Notes: generated by a model from the letters alone, not told the origin. 64,000 nt of DNA from VRUE01 sp963824705 (GCA_963824705.1 CAWGQE010000003.1:2170001-2234000), one strand, 5' to 3'. Positions 32,103 to 40,969 are shown, counted from the first letter of the stretch. Program-made: numbers and translations.

Positions 32103-32561
32103 CTATCTCCGAGCTGCGAAGAACTCGCGCAGCAGCGCTGCGCACTCGTCCTCCATCACGCCCCCGCTCACCCGCGGGCGGTGATTGAGGGCGGGCTCGG
32201 CGAGGATGTCGAGGACGCTGCCGGCGGCTCCGGCCTTGGGGTCGGGGGCGCCGTAGACCACCTCGGGGATGCGGGCGAGGACGATCGCCCCGGCGCACAT
32301 CGCACAGGGCTCGAGCGTCACGTAGAGGGTCGTGCCGGGCAGGCGCCAGCCGCCGAGCAGCTCGGCGGCCGCGCGGATGGCGAGGATCTCGGCGTGGGCG
32401 GTGGGGTCGCGGCGCAGTTCGCGCTCGTTGCCGGCGGCCGCGAGCGACTCCCCGCCGCGGGCGATGACCGCCCCGATCGGGACGTCGCCGTGCGCCTCGG
32501 CTTCGCGAGCCCGCTCGATCGCCAGGCCCATCAGGCGCTGCCGCTCGTCGTTCGGAGTCAC
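32103..32561 (-). CDS. tadA: tRNA-specific adenosine deaminase (TadA)
   Basis: Makes inosine at the wobble position of tRNA-Arg(ACG). The catalytic motifs are HAE (AHAEILAIR) and PCxxC (LEPCAMCAGAIVLARIPEVVYGAPDPKAGAAGS). The N-terminal AIERAREAEAHGDVPIGAVI is typical. GTG 32561 gives 152 aa, the usual length; the frame extends to a TTG at 32600, and ATG 32531 is another option. The 3' end faces tRNA-Ser on the same strand. Confidence 0.92.
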   Translation of the reverse strand: MTPNDERQRLMGLAIERAREAEAHGDVPIGAVIARGGESLAAAGNERELRRDPTAHAEILAIRAAAELLGGWRLPGTTLYVTLEPCAMCAGAIVLARIPEVVYGAPDPKAGAAGSVLDILAEPALNHRPRVSGGVMEDECAALLREFFAARR

Positions 32562-32621
32562 TTTCAAAATCAGCGCGAGACCGAGGAGGTCGATGACCAA
32601 GCGGGACGGACACGAGACGAC

Positions 32622-32646
32622 TCCCGCGTAGCAGCGCTACGCGGGA
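32622..32646. repeat. Perfect 11-bp-stem hairpin in the divergent tadA/subtilase region
   Basis: TCCCGCGTAGC and GCTACGCGGGA are perfect complements with a 3-nt AGC loop. A second, smaller stem (CGGCC/GGCCG) follows at about 32683-32699, next to an AT-rich ATTATTTTGAAAG stretch that may hold a promoter for the protease. The rest of the gap 32562-32835 shows nothing recognisable. Confidence 0.5.
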
Positions 32647-32835
32647 CGTCGGGGAGGGGCCGTATCCGCGCAGCGTCATTCGGCCTCCTTCGGGCCGCGA
32701 TTATTTTGAAAGGGGCTCTTAGGGACCCGTCCGGCATCGATCCGAAAGTATGTGCCACCGACAACTTCAGCGGTGGGCCGGTGTTGAAGCGATAGCTCGC
32801 TCAGAACCAGGCCTCCGCCGGCAGCGACGACACAG

Positions 32836-34179
32836 ATGATCCGAAGAGCTCCGATACTTGCCGCTGTCGCGCTGCTCGCGACCGCCGTTGCCGCCGCCCC
32901 CGCCGGTGCCGTGACCGGCATCTCGCCGGCCCACGAATTCACCCCCGGCCAGGTGGTGCTCAAGCTGCGAGGGCAGCGAAGTGGGCGCACCGTCGACCTC
33001 CCCCCCGGCGTCGGCGTGCGGCGGGCGGCGAGCGCACTGCGGCGCAGCCCGCGAGTTGCCTACGCGGCACCCAACTATATCGCCACGGCCTCGAGCGCGA
33101 AGACTCCGCTTCTCGCCTCCGCAATCCCCAACGACCCGGGGCCGCTCTCCACGCCCCCCGGGCCGCCGGGGGGCTGGGTCTCCCTGCAGTGGAACTTCCT
33201 GCCCTGGCAAGGCGCCGCAACCGCGCTGCTGCCGGTGTCGCCGGGGGGGATCGACGCGGTCGCCGCCTGGCAGCATCTGATTGCCGCCAAACGGCGCGGC
33301 GCCCGCGGCATCACCATCGCCGTCCTCGACACCGGTATCGCCTACCGCAACGACGGCAGCCGCTTTCGCCGCAGCCCCGACTTCGCCGCCGGCCAGTTCG
33401 TCAAGGGCTATGACTTCGTCGACCACGACAACATCCCGCTCGACGAAAACGGCCACGGCACCCACGTCGCCGGCACGATCGCCGAGAAGACCGACAATGG
33501 CGTCGGCCTGGTCGGGCTCGCCTACCGGGCCAAGCTGATGCCGGTCCGCGTTCTCGATCGCAACGGCAGCGGGCAGGCAGGCGACATAGCGCGGGGCATC
33601 CATTTCGCCGTCGCCCATGGCGCCGACGTGATCAACATGAGCTTCAACTTCGGCTGCGGCAAGAACGTCCCCAGCATCGACGAAGAGCTGCGCGATGCCT
33701 ACCGGCACGGGGTCGTGACCGTGGCCTCGATCGGCAACCTGGGCTCCGAGGCCTGCGTCTCGCCACCGGCCACCGGCCCGCACACGATCGGCGTCGGCGG
33801 CACCACCGAGGGCGGCTGCCTCGGCAGCTACTCGCTGCTGCCAGGCGCTGGGGTCGACCTGCTTGCGCCCGGCGGCGGCTCCCCCGTCCCCGGTTGCCCC
33901 TCGGTGTCGAACCGCTCGATCTACCAGGTGACGCTGAAAAACGGCAATCCGCGCCGCTTCGGGGAGCCGGGCAGCTACATCGGCACCTCGATGGCGGCAG
34001 CGCACGTCTCCGGGGTCGCCGCGATGATCCTGGCCAGCGGCGTCCTCGGCAAGGACCTCTCGCCGGAGGGCAAGGTCAACGCGGTGTTCCACCGCCTGCG
34101 CAGCACCGCTCGCGACCTCGGCCTAGAGCCCGAGCGCCAGGGCGCCGGCCTGATCGACGCGGGAAGGGCTACGGAATAG
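32836..34179 (+). CDS. Secreted subtilisin-like serine protease (S8)
   Basis: A 447 aa exported protease. The signal peptide is IRRAPILAAVALLATAVAAAPAGA. A short propeptide-like region (FTPGQVVLKLRGQ...RVAYAAPNYIA) is followed by the catalytic triad D165 (VLDTGIAY), H207 (NGHGTHVAG) and S385 (GTSMAAAHVSG). The oxyanion-region segment VVTVASIGNLGSEACVSPPA has Ile-Gly-Asn where subtilases usually have AAGN. No C-terminal anchor is visible, so the protein is probably released. Confidence 0.92.
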   Translation: MIRRAPILAAVALLATAVAAAPAGAVTGISPAHEFTPGQVVLKLRGQRSGRTVDLPPGVGVRRAASALRRSPRVAYAAPNYIATASSAKTPLLASAIPNDPGPLSTPPGPPGGWVSLQWNFLPWQGAATALLPVSPGGIDAVAAWQHLIAAKRRGARGITIAVLDTGIAYRNDGSRFRRSPDFAAGQFVKGYDFVDHDNIPLDENGHGTHVAGTIAEKTDNGVGLVGLAYRAKLMPVRVLDRNGSGQAGDIARGIHFAVAHGADVINMSFNFGCGKNVPSIDEELRDAYRHGVVTVASIGNLGSEACVSPPATGPHTIGVGGTTEGGCLGSYSLLPGAGVDLLAPGGGSPVPGCPSVSNRSIYQVTLKNGNPRRFGEPGSYIGTSMAAAHVSGVAAMILASGVLGKDLSPEGKVNAVFHRLRSTARDLGLEPERQGAGLIDAGRATE

Positions 34180-34190
34180 CAGACACGGAC

Positions 34191-34306
34191 GCACCACCTG
34201 AGGTCGTCCGACCAAGCAGATCAAGGACGCGGGGAGCGTGGCGTGCTCCGCACGCGAGCGACCGAGGACGCCGAGATGCGCCGTGTCAGACGGCTTCAGG
34301 TGGTGC
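34191..34306. repeat. 22-bp inverted repeat spanning the subtilase/uspA convergent gap
   Basis: The left arm is 34191-34212 and the right arm 34285-34306. They match as inverted copies with three differences, two of them G-T wobble compatible. The right arm contains the last codons and stop of uspA (Arg-Thr-Thr-stop), so the left arm looks like an inverted duplicate of the uspA 3' end. A smaller GGAGC/GCTCC stem lies between. It may serve as a bidirectional terminator. Confidence 0.6.
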
Positions 34307-34739
34307 GGACGATTATTACGCTGCAGGGAGCGTGATGGGAGACGTTGTTGGGGACGCTGCCGAGCAGGAAGCGCCGGGCGCCGGTCATTCCCTTGTTGCC
34401 GACGACGATCAAGTCGGCTTTGGTCTCCTCGGCGACACTGAGGATCGCCTCCGAAGGCGCGCCCTCGACAGGGTGGGTCTGCACCTCCACCCCCTCCTTT
34501 TTGGCCGCGGCGGCGGCTGCGTCGAGGACGAGGTTGACGTCCTCGCGCGGGCCGATCTCGTACTGGACATCCGCGGGAGCGTCCTGCTGCTCGCCCTCGA
34601 GGCGGCGTTTCGAGACCGGTTCGAAGGCACTGACGATGCTGAGCTGGGCGCCGGCGAGCTTGGCCAGGTCGACGGCCTGCCGCACGGCCTCGGCGGCGGT
34701 CTCCGACCCATCGGTTCCTACGACGATGCGAGTGAACAC
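34296..34739 (-). CDS. Universal stress protein (UspA family)
   Basis: A 147 aa single USP domain: MFTRIVVGTDGSETAAEAVRQAVDLAKLAGAQLSIVSAFEP at the front and the ATP-binding signature VVGNKGMTGARRFLLGSVPNNVSHHAPCSVIIVR (G-2x-G-9x-G-S/N pattern) at the end. It is likely an ATP-binding stress or dormancy factor. It is preceded by a small membrane-protein ORF 9 bp upstream on the same strand. Confidence 0.92.
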   Translation of the reverse strand: MFTRIVVGTDGSETAAEAVRQAVDLAKLAGAQLSIVSAFEPVSKRRLEGEQQDAPADVQYEIGPREDVNLVLDAAAAAAKKEGVEVQTHPVEGAPSEAILSVAEETKADLIVVGNKGMTGARRFLLGSVPNNVSHHAPCSVIIVRTT

Positions 34740-34748
34740 GCCGCGATA

Positions 34749-34898
34749 CTAACGCCCGGCATGGCGGGCGGGTAGCCCCCGAAAGCCGTCGCCGAGGATT
34801 TCGGTCGGAGTCGTCGCCAGGCGGACGATCGCGATCGCCATCGCCGCGACCAGGCAGGCGACCAGCACGACCATCCCGGCTTTCCAGTGAATCGGCAT
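34749..34898 (-). CDS. Small single-TM protein (49 aa)
   Basis: The peptide begins MPIHWKAGMVVLVACLVAAM and continues AIAIVRLATTPTEILGDGF, so residues 9-26 form one membrane helix followed by a short soluble tail. It ends 9 bp before uspA on the same strand, suggesting a two-gene unit. No homology is recognised. The coding reality rests on TM composition and tight spacing. Confidence 0.5.
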   Translation of the reverse strand: MPIHWKAGMVVLVACLVAAMAIAIVRLATTPTEILGDGFRGLPARHAGR

Positions 34899-34932
34899 TT
34901 GGCCGGGAGCCTAGCCGGGGTACGCTGGAGCC

Positions 34933-35643
34933 ATGGAGAGAGTCGCCGACGGGGTCTGGCTGCTGCGGGGCGACCTGCGCAAGGGGATGAACATCTACTT
35001 CATCGAGGACGGCGACGGCGTGGTCCAGTTCGACGCCGGCAGCAGGGCGATGACGAAGAAGGCGCGGGCGGCGGGCGAGGAGCTGGGCGGCATCAAGAGG
35101 ATCGTCCTCGGCCATGCCCACGCCGACCATCGAGGCACCGCGCCCGGACTTGACGCGCCGGTGTTTTGCCATCCCGGCGAGGTGAGCGAAGCCGAAAGCG
35201 ACGCCGCGCTGTGGCCCTACCTGGATCTATCTCAGCTACCGGTGGCGCCGGTGCGCTGGATTTACCCGTTCCTGCTGCGCCGCTGGGACGGCGGCGCGGT
35301 GAAGATCGACGGCACCGTCTCCGAGGGAGACGAAGTTGCCGGGTTCAAGGTCATCCACTTCCCTGGGCACGCCCCGGGGCTGATCGGCCTGTGGCGCGAG
35401 AGCGATCGCGTCACGCTGGTCAGCGATGTCGTCTACTTCGTCGACTCCACCCGGCTGAAACCGCTCCCCCACGGCGAGGCCAGCGTCCCCCATCCCGCCT
35501 GGGGCTGGGATCACGCCAAGGCGAAGGAGTCGGTGCGCAAGCTGGCGGCGCTGGAACCGAGGGTCGTGGCAGCCGGGCACGCCGAGCCGCTGCGCGGCGA
35601 GAACCTGCGCGAGACGCTCGAACGGGCGGCCGAGAAGTACTGA
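34933..35643 (+). CDS. MBL-fold metallo-hydrolase
   Basis: A 236 aa protein. The metal motif HAHADH (VLGHAHADHRGTAPG), a second histidine in VIHFPGHAPGLIGLW, the aspartate in TLVSDVVYF and the final VVAAGHAEPLRG match the metallo-beta-lactamase fold (HxHxDH...H...D...H). It is closest in pattern to glyoxalase II-like or lactonase-like hydrolases; the substrate is unknown. It is divergent from the small TM protein and 43 bp ahead of the large membrane protein. Confidence 0.9.
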   Translation: MERVADGVWLLRGDLRKGMNIYFIEDGDGVVQFDAGSRAMTKKARAAGEELGGIKRIVLGHAHADHRGTAPGLDAPVFCHPGEVSEAESDAALWPYLDLSQLPVAPVRWIYPFLLRRWDGGAVKIDGTVSEGDEVAGFKVIHFPGHAPGLIGLWRESDRVTLVSDVVYFVDSTRLKPLPHGEASVPHPAWGWDHAKAKESVRKLAALEPRVVAAGHAEPLRGENLRETLERAAEKY

Positions 35644-35698
35644 GAGCCGCCGGTCTCGCCGCGCCACGGGGGGCGGCTGACATAGGTTGCCCTCTCTG

Positions 35699-38113
35699 AT
35701 GATCGGGACCTACGTCTCGGCGGCGCTGATCTGCGTCGCCTCGCTGCTCGTCGGGCGCGCCCTGCTCCTCATCTCGGGGCGCGGGTCGTGGTCGTGGCTG
35801 GAGCCGGCGGTCGGCCTGGCCGCCATACTGACGGTTACCGGCGTCCTCGCCCGTGCCCCCGGCCACGGCACCTCGGCGACGGTGGGCTTGGCCCTGCTCC
35901 TCCTCGCGGCCGGCGCCGTCGTATTCCTCCTCCCCCCCGCCCCAGCCGAGGAGCCTCCACGAGAACAAATAGGAGGCTCCGAGGCCCATCGGCGGTGGGA
36001 GGCGCTGCGCTGGGGACTGCCGGTGGCGATTGCCGTCGCCCTCGTGCTCTCGATCCCATTCGCGGTGAGCGGGCGCTGGGGCCTGCTGGGGGTCGGCTTC
36101 AACAACGACCTCGGCCTCCACCTCGCCTGGGCCGAGTGGCTGCGCAGCGGCGCCGGACCGGTCCCTGATGCCGGCTACCCGCTCGGCCCGCACGGCCTCG
36201 CTGTCGCCACCGCGGCGGTGCCGGGGATCGGCCTGGGCCAGGCCTTCGTCGGCGAGATCTTCGCGATCGGCATCCTCACCGGGCTGACCGCTCTGGCTGC
36301 CTTGCCGGGCTTCGGCGCCGGGCGGCGGCTGCTGACGGCGACGATGGTCGCTGCCTCCTACCTCGGAGCTTCGTATTTCGCGCAAGGCGCCTTCAAGGAG
36401 CTGGCCGAGGCTCTCTTCGTCCTCGCCGTCGCGGTCAGCCTGCGAGAGATCGAGACCCAACGGGCTGGGTACGTGCCGACGGTGCGGTTGGCGTTGCCCT
36501 GGCTGGCGCTGGCCGGGGGCATCTTCTTCTCCTACAGCTTCGCCGGCCTTGCCTGGCCGGTGGTGACGGTTGCCCTGTGGAGCCTGACCCTGCCCGAGGT
36601 GCGGCGGGCGCTGGCGCCGCGGGCGCTGCTGCGCTTCCTGCTGCGACCGACGACGCTGCTGGCGATCCTCACCCTGATCGCGCTGGCAACCGCAGCCACG
36701 CTGATCGGTCCCTTCGGTTTCGTCCACAGCTTCAACAAAGTCGCCGGGACGAACACCTACGGGCCGGTCTCGCCGATCGAGGCACTCGGGGTCTGGCCGA
36801 CGACGAACTACCGGCTCGAAGCGCCCGGCGGCGCGCACTTGACCGCCCTGGCCGGAGCGATAGGCGTCCTCGCCTTGATCGCCGGCACGGCCTGGTGGCT
36901 GCGGCGCCGCGAGCCGGCGGTGCCGATCGCCCTCGGTGCCTGCGTCGCCCTCTACCTGGCCGCACTGCCGACCAGCGGCGACTACTCGCATGCCAAGGCG
37001 CTGATGATCGGTGCGCCACTGGCAATGCTCGTGGCTATCCGCCCGCTTCTCGCCGAGCTCGGCCCGCGCGGTCGTCGCTTGTCGCCCATTGGGAAACAAG
37101 CGACGACCGCGACCGGATTCGCTCGTGTGGCCTGGTCCGCCCTCGCCGTTGTCTTCGTCGCCGGCGCCGTCTACTCGAGCTTCCTGGCGCTGCGCAACGC
37201 ACCGGTCGGGCCGCCCGGGCACGGAGCCGAGTTGCGGGCTTTCATGCCGATCGTCCGCGGCAAGCCCGTCCTCTACGCCGGCCAGGACCGCTACGCGGCC
37301 TACGAGCTGCTGGGCGCCGACACCCACGTGCCGCTGGTCGAGTTCCCCGATCCCGGCGTCGCCGAGAACCCGGAGAAGCCGTTCGACACCGGCGACGCCT
37401 ACAGCCCGATCGATTTCGACTCCTTCTCGCGCGGAACGCTCGATGGCTTTCCCTACGTGATCACCGGCCGCGCCGCCTGGAACAGCCAGGCTCCGCCCGG
37501 CTTCAAGCGCATCGACGCGACGCCCTCCTTCCTGCTCTGGGAACGGACCCACGACGTGCCCGAAAACCGCCATGTCCTGCTGGAGGGAACCAACGCCGGC
37601 GCCCGCGCGGGCTGCATCTCGCCCGAGATCCGCATCCTCCTCGCCAACCGCGGGCGTGCCTCGCTCTTCCCCGGCGTGACGATCGGTCCCAAGGCGCACT
37701 GGGACGAAGGCAGCCAACTGCGGACCGGCGAGAGCACCGCGCAGACGCTGGCGTTGCCGGCGGGCCGCTGGCGGCTCTCCATTCAGTACTTCTCGCCGTT
37801 CGGGCTGACGCTCTCCGCTCCCGGCTTCCACCAAGCCCTCGCCGCGGCCCTGGACGGCCAGCGTCCCAACACGATCAGCCTCGCCAACGACGGTCAGTTC
37901 TGGCCGGCCGGTAGCTACCTCAGCCACGGCGGCCGAGTGCGCTTCACGGTCGCCGCCGCCGAGCCGAGCTTTTTACAGCGACTGAGCGGCTATGACGACC
38001 TCGCCTACGTAGGCAACCTGGTCGCGGTCCGCGCCGGGAAGAGGAGGATCGTGCCGCTGAAAGCGGCCTGCGACGGTTGGATCGACTGGTACGAATCGCC
38101 CGTGTCCCCGTAA
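35699..38113 (+). CDS. Large polytopic membrane protein with extracytoplasmic C-terminal domain
   Basis: An 804 aa protein from ATG 35699; TTG 35687 is an alternative start. The first roughly 480 residues carry about 11-13 hydrophobic segments, with a soluble loop containing NNDLGLHLAWAEWLRSGAGPVPDAGYPLGPHGLA, a pattern like GT-C fold glycosyltransferases, though no clear DxD is visible. The last roughly 320 residues are soluble, with a beta-rich end (AGRWRLSIQYFSPFGLTLSAPGFHQ). It possibly acts in cell-envelope glycan assembly; the family is not recognised. Confidence 0.75.
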   Translation: MIGTYVSAALICVASLLVGRALLLISGRGSWSWLEPAVGLAAILTVTGVLARAPGHGTSATVGLALLLLAAGAVVFLLPPAPAEEPPREQIGGSEAHRRWEALRWGLPVAIAVALVLSIPFAVSGRWGLLGVGFNNDLGLHLAWAEWLRSGAGPVPDAGYPLGPHGLAVATAAVPGIGLGQAFVGEIFAIGILTGLTALAALPGFGAGRRLLTATMVAASYLGASYFAQGAFKELAEALFVLAVAVSLREIETQRAGYVPTVRLALPWLALAGGIFFSYSFAGLAWPVVTVALWSLTLPEVRRALAPRALLRFLLRPTTLLAILTLIALATAATLIGPFGFVHSFNKVAGTNTYGPVSPIEALGVWPTTNYRLEAPGGAHLTALAGAIGVLALIAGTAWWLRRREPAVPIALGACVALYLAALPTSGDYSHAKALMIGAPLAMLVAIRPLLAELGPRGRRLSPIGKQATTATGFARVAWSALAVVFVAGAVYSSFLALRNAPVGPPGHGAELRAFMPIVRGKPVLYAGQDRYAAYELLGADTHVPLVEFPDPGVAENPEKPFDTGDAYSPIDFDSFSRGTLDGFPYVITGRAAWNSQAPPGFKRIDATPSFLLWERTHDVPENRHVLLEGTNAGARAGCISPEIRILLANRGRASLFPGVTIGPKAHWDEGSQLRTGESTAQTLALPAGRWRLSIQYFSPFGLTLSAPGFHQALAAALDGQRPNTISLANDGQFWPAGSYLSHGGRVRFTVAAAEPSFLQRLSGYDDLAYVGNLVAVRAGKRRIVPLKAACDGWIDWYESPVSP

Positions 38114-38164
38114 CCAAAAAAACCGATGATGTTCAAAGCTGGGCCACAGTGCCTGACCCAGGCT

Positions 38165-38209
38165 CAACAGGCGCGCGCCTGTTGACTACCTTAATCATCT
38201 CTACATGAT
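38165..38209 (+). promoter_or_regulatory. 20-bp palindrome and candidate promoter of the small winged-helix gene
   Basis: CAACAGGCGCGCGCCTGTTG (38165-38184) is a perfect palindrome. It is overlapped at its end by TTGACT (38182-38187), a good -35, and followed after 16 nt by CATGAT (38204-38209), a weak -10. The palindrome could be an operator covering the -35, or a terminator for the upstream gene. The rest of the gap to 38327 has only two CGTAAAC repeats. Confidence 0.45.
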
Positions 38210-38327
38210 CCACTAGCCCGTAAACGCTAGAGTCTCTAATGCGGACGTAAACAGTCCGGGGGGTCTTAGGGAGGCCTCCGGTTGCCGCTACCACCGCTGT
38301 TCAAGAATTCGGGAGATTCGGCGACGG

Positions 38328-38642
38328 GTGAACACGATCGAGGCAGCACCGAGTAGAGCGAGGCACCAGGAGTGGCTGGAAGTGATCGCCGACCCGGTCC
38401 GCCTCTACATCTTGAGAACGCTCAGTCGGGTCTCCGACGCCACCGTCGCCGAACTGATCGCCCTCGGGTCAGCCAGCAATCAGACGCTGCGCCGGCACCT
38501 CGAAGATCTGGTCGCGGTTGGCGTGATCCATGAGAGCCCGGGCGAAAGCGACGGCGAAACACCAGGGCGGCCCGCGGCCCGGTTCAGTCTCCGGGCCGAT
38601 GTCCGCGAAAGCGTCCGCTCGGTTTTCTGGCTTGCGCAGTAG
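38328..38642 (+). CDS. Small ArsR-like winged-helix regulator
   Basis: A 104 aa protein from GTG 38328. One winged helix: LEVIADPVRLYILRTLSRVSDATVAELIALGSASNQTLRRHLEDLVAVGVIHESPGE, then PGRPAARFSLRADVRESVRSVFWLAQ. No metal-binding cysteines are present. Its 3' end overlaps the convergent tandem-TetR gene by 59 bp, an unusually long antisense overlap. Confidence 0.85.
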   Translation: MNTIEAAPSRARHQEWLEVIADPVRLYILRTLSRVSDATVAELIALGSASNQTLRRHLEDLVAVGVIHESPGESDGETPGRPAARFSLRADVRESVRSVFWLAQ

Positions 38643-39927
38643 CGCACTTGGCTTCCGCCAGGTCCAGCGCCTTGCGCGAACCGATGAACGGCGCTGTGGC
38701 TATGTAGAAAATCTGAGGAGCCAGCGCCTGCGCCCGCGCGGACCGACCTTCGACTGTCAGATGGCGCATCGGCTCGAGAATCGCACCCGCGATCGCCTCC
38801 GAGCACAGTCGCGGCAGGCGTTCGGCCTCCGGCCGCTGACGGTAGCCATCCTCCAAGAACAGCGTGAAAGCCATCCGCGCCTCGAAGGAACGGCGAATCG
38901 CGGCGTTCCCGGCCGCATAGCTCTCGACAAGGTCGAGCTTGGCCAGGTCGGGAACACCGGCGAAGTACTCGAGTAACGCCTCGAGGCCGTTCCAGACTCG
39001 ATCTGGCCAAGGCTGCTCGCTGAAGAAGCTGCCTGCGGACCGGGAAACGCTCATTTCGAGCGCGTATGCCTGAGCGGAGAGAAAAGCGTCTTCCTTGCTG
39101 CGAAATTGCGCGTAGAACACCTCTCTGGCTACCCCGGCAGCCGAGACGATGTCGGCGACGGACATCGCCATATACCCCTTCTCCGCGACAACCTGGGATA
39201 CCCCCGCGAGAACACGCTGGCGCTGCTCGCCCGCAACCAGGGCGGGGGGCAAAGAGGAACGCCCGCGGGGCAGGTGATCGTCCAGGGGGCTCGGTTCGGG
39301 CTCGGCTGGGTCCCAGATCCCGCTGCCCAGCCCAACCCAGCCCTCCCGGCGGAGGCGGGGATCCGACGTTGTGTAGGAACGCAGCCACGTTTCCAGGTCG
39401 CCCCGCAGGCCGGCCAGCCTGCCTGCCTCGCCTCGGAATACCCTGATCGCGACGACGTTGCCGATTCCACCGAGCAACGCCCGGGCCGGGATCTCGAGCC
39501 GCGACCTTCCACTGGGAGCCCTGTCCAGAAATGCGTCCAGCAGCTCCTCCATCACGCCAAGAAACTCTTCGTGCTCGGCCCGCACGACGGGGCCCGCGGC
39601 AAGCGCCTCGATCAGAAAGACACGAGCCGCTGCCGGTTCGCGGTCGGCGCTCTCGAGCAGCCGTTCGAGGATCTCCCCCGGATCGACGACCTCCCCCCGC
39701 TCCGAATCGAGCATCTGGATGTGCCCCGCGATCCGCTGCGCGACCTCGCGGTAGGCGGCCAGAAAGCATTCCTCCTTGCCTTCGAAGCACTCGTAAAAGG
39801 TGGCGCGGGACACGCCGGCCTGGGTAATGACCCGTGCGACATTCGCCTCTCGGTAGCCATAGCGAGCGGCGGTGACGGTCATCGCCTCGACGAGGCGCTC
39901 TCGCTGGCTTGGCTTGGATTCCGTCAT
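38584..39927 (-). CDS. Tandem TetR-family regulator (two TetR units in one polypeptide)
   Basis: A 447 aa protein. The first HTH is ERLVEAMTVTAARYGYREANVARVITQAGVSRATFYECFEGKEECFLAAYREV, with its own ligand domain to about residue 195. After a linker rich in Pro and acidic residues, the second HTH is QRVLAGVSQVVAEKGYMAMSVADIVSAAGVAREVFYAQFRSKEDAFLSAQAYA, with a second ligand domain ending APQIFYIATAPFIGSRKA. A fused TetR pair could bind DNA as a pseudo-dimer. It lies upstream of the desaturase on the same strand, and a regulatory link is plausible. Confidence 0.9.
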   Translation of the reverse strand: MTESKPSQRERLVEAMTVTAARYGYREANVARVITQAGVSRATFYECFEGKEECFLAAYREVAQRIAGHIQMLDSERGEVVDPGEILERLLESADREPAAARVFLIEALAAGPVVRAEHEEFLGVMEELLDAFLDRAPSGRSRLEIPARALLGGIGNVVAIRVFRGEAGRLAGLRGDLETWLRSYTTSDPRLRREGWVGLGSGIWDPAEPEPSPLDDHLPRGRSSLPPALVAGEQRQRVLAGVSQVVAEKGYMAMSVADIVSAAGVAREVFYAQFRSKEDAFLSAQAYALEMSVSRSAGSFFSEQPWPDRVWNGLEALLEYFAGVPDLAKLDLVESYAAGNAAIRRSFEARMAFTLFLEDGYRQRPEAERLPRLCSEAIAGAILEPMRHLTVEGRSARAQALAPQIFYIATAPFIGSRKALDLAEAKCATAQARKPSGRFRGHRPGD

Positions 39928-39981
39928 CGCCCTTGACGGTAGCCGAGCCCGTGCACGCCGGGAGATCGCTCAGACAGGCTC

Positions 39982-40905
39982 TTAGGTGACAGCTTTGGTG
40001 GCAATGCGCTGAGGTGAAACCCTGACCACGTCCCAGACGAGCCCGGCCTTCTCGAGGCCGTCGATGACGATGGCCGAGACGTCGACCTGCCAGCGACCGA
40101 GACCATGGACGGCGGAGGTCGGGAAGGCATGGTGGTTGTTGTGCCAGGCCTCTCCCAGGGTCGGGATCGCGATCAGCGCCAGGTTGCGCGACTCGTCCGT
40201 CGTCTCGAAGTCGCGGTTGCCGAAGACGTGGCAGAGCGAGTTGATGCTGTAGGTGAAGTGGTGCAGGACGAAGACGCGGACCAGACCGCCCCAGAGCAGG
40301 CCGGTAACCGCGGCGAAGAGGGTGCCGCCGACAACCCAGCCGAGCGCAAAGGGAACGAGCAGGCCGAGGATCGCCCAGTAGATGAAGGTGCGGTCGACCC
40401 AGTTGATCGTCGGGTCCTTGATCAGGTCGGGAGCGAAGCGCTCCTTGTTGCCGCGCTGCGTATGGATGAAGAGCCACCCCATGTGGGCGTGGAAGAGGCC
40501 GCGCATGGCGCCGCTCCAGCCGTGGCCGTGATCGACGTGGGGGCTGTGCGGGTCGCCCTCTTCGTCGGAGAAGGCATGGTGCTTGCGGTGGTCGGCGACC
40601 CAGGAAATGACCGGCCCCTCGATCGCCGCCGAGCCGAGGATCGCGAGCAGGCCGTGCAACCAGCGCTTCGCTTTGAAGCTGCGGTGGGTGAGGTGGCGGT
40701 GGAAGCCGACGGTGATCCCCAGCCCGGTCAGCACGTACATGCCGACGAAGAGGAAGACGTCGCTCCAGTGCAGCGCCTCGCCCCATACCTGCCAGCCGGC
40801 GAAGCCGAGGGCGACGAACGGGACCAGGGTGACGAGGCCGGTGATTATCCGGTCGCGGGTCTCGTTGGCGACCGGTTGAATATCGGATGGAAGAGGTCCC
40901 GCCAC
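39982..40905 (-). CDS. Acyl-CoA (delta-9-type) fatty acid desaturase
   Basis: A 307 aa membrane di-iron desaturase. The three histidine boxes are HRHLTH (69-74), HRKHH (106-110) and HNNHH (255-259). Four TM helices are visible, with the family's GITVGFHRHLTHRSF and GEAWHNNHHAFP contexts. Predicted to insert a cis double bond in acyl-CoA. It is divergent from the cyclopropane synthase-like gene by 64 bp, which would act on such double bonds. Confidence 0.92.
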   Translation of the reverse strand: MAGPLPSDIQPVANETRDRIITGLVTLVPFVALGFAGWQVWGEALHWSDVFLFVGMYVLTGLGITVGFHRHLTHRSFKAKRWLHGLLAILGSAAIEGPVISWVADHRKHHAFSDEEGDPHSPHVDHGHGWSGAMRGLFHAHMGWLFIHTQRGNKERFAPDLIKDPTINWVDRTFIYWAILGLLVPFALGWVVGGTLFAAVTGLLWGGLVRVFVLHHFTYSINSLCHVFGNRDFETTDESRNLALIAIPTLGEAWHNNHHAFPTSAVHGLGRWQVDVSAIVIDGLEKAGLVWDVVRVSPQRIATKAVT

Positions 40906-40969
40906 GCGCGTCGATCATACGGCGCAGCGCGACCGAAAGCGGTGGCAGCGCCCCGGTAGGGTTTCGACG

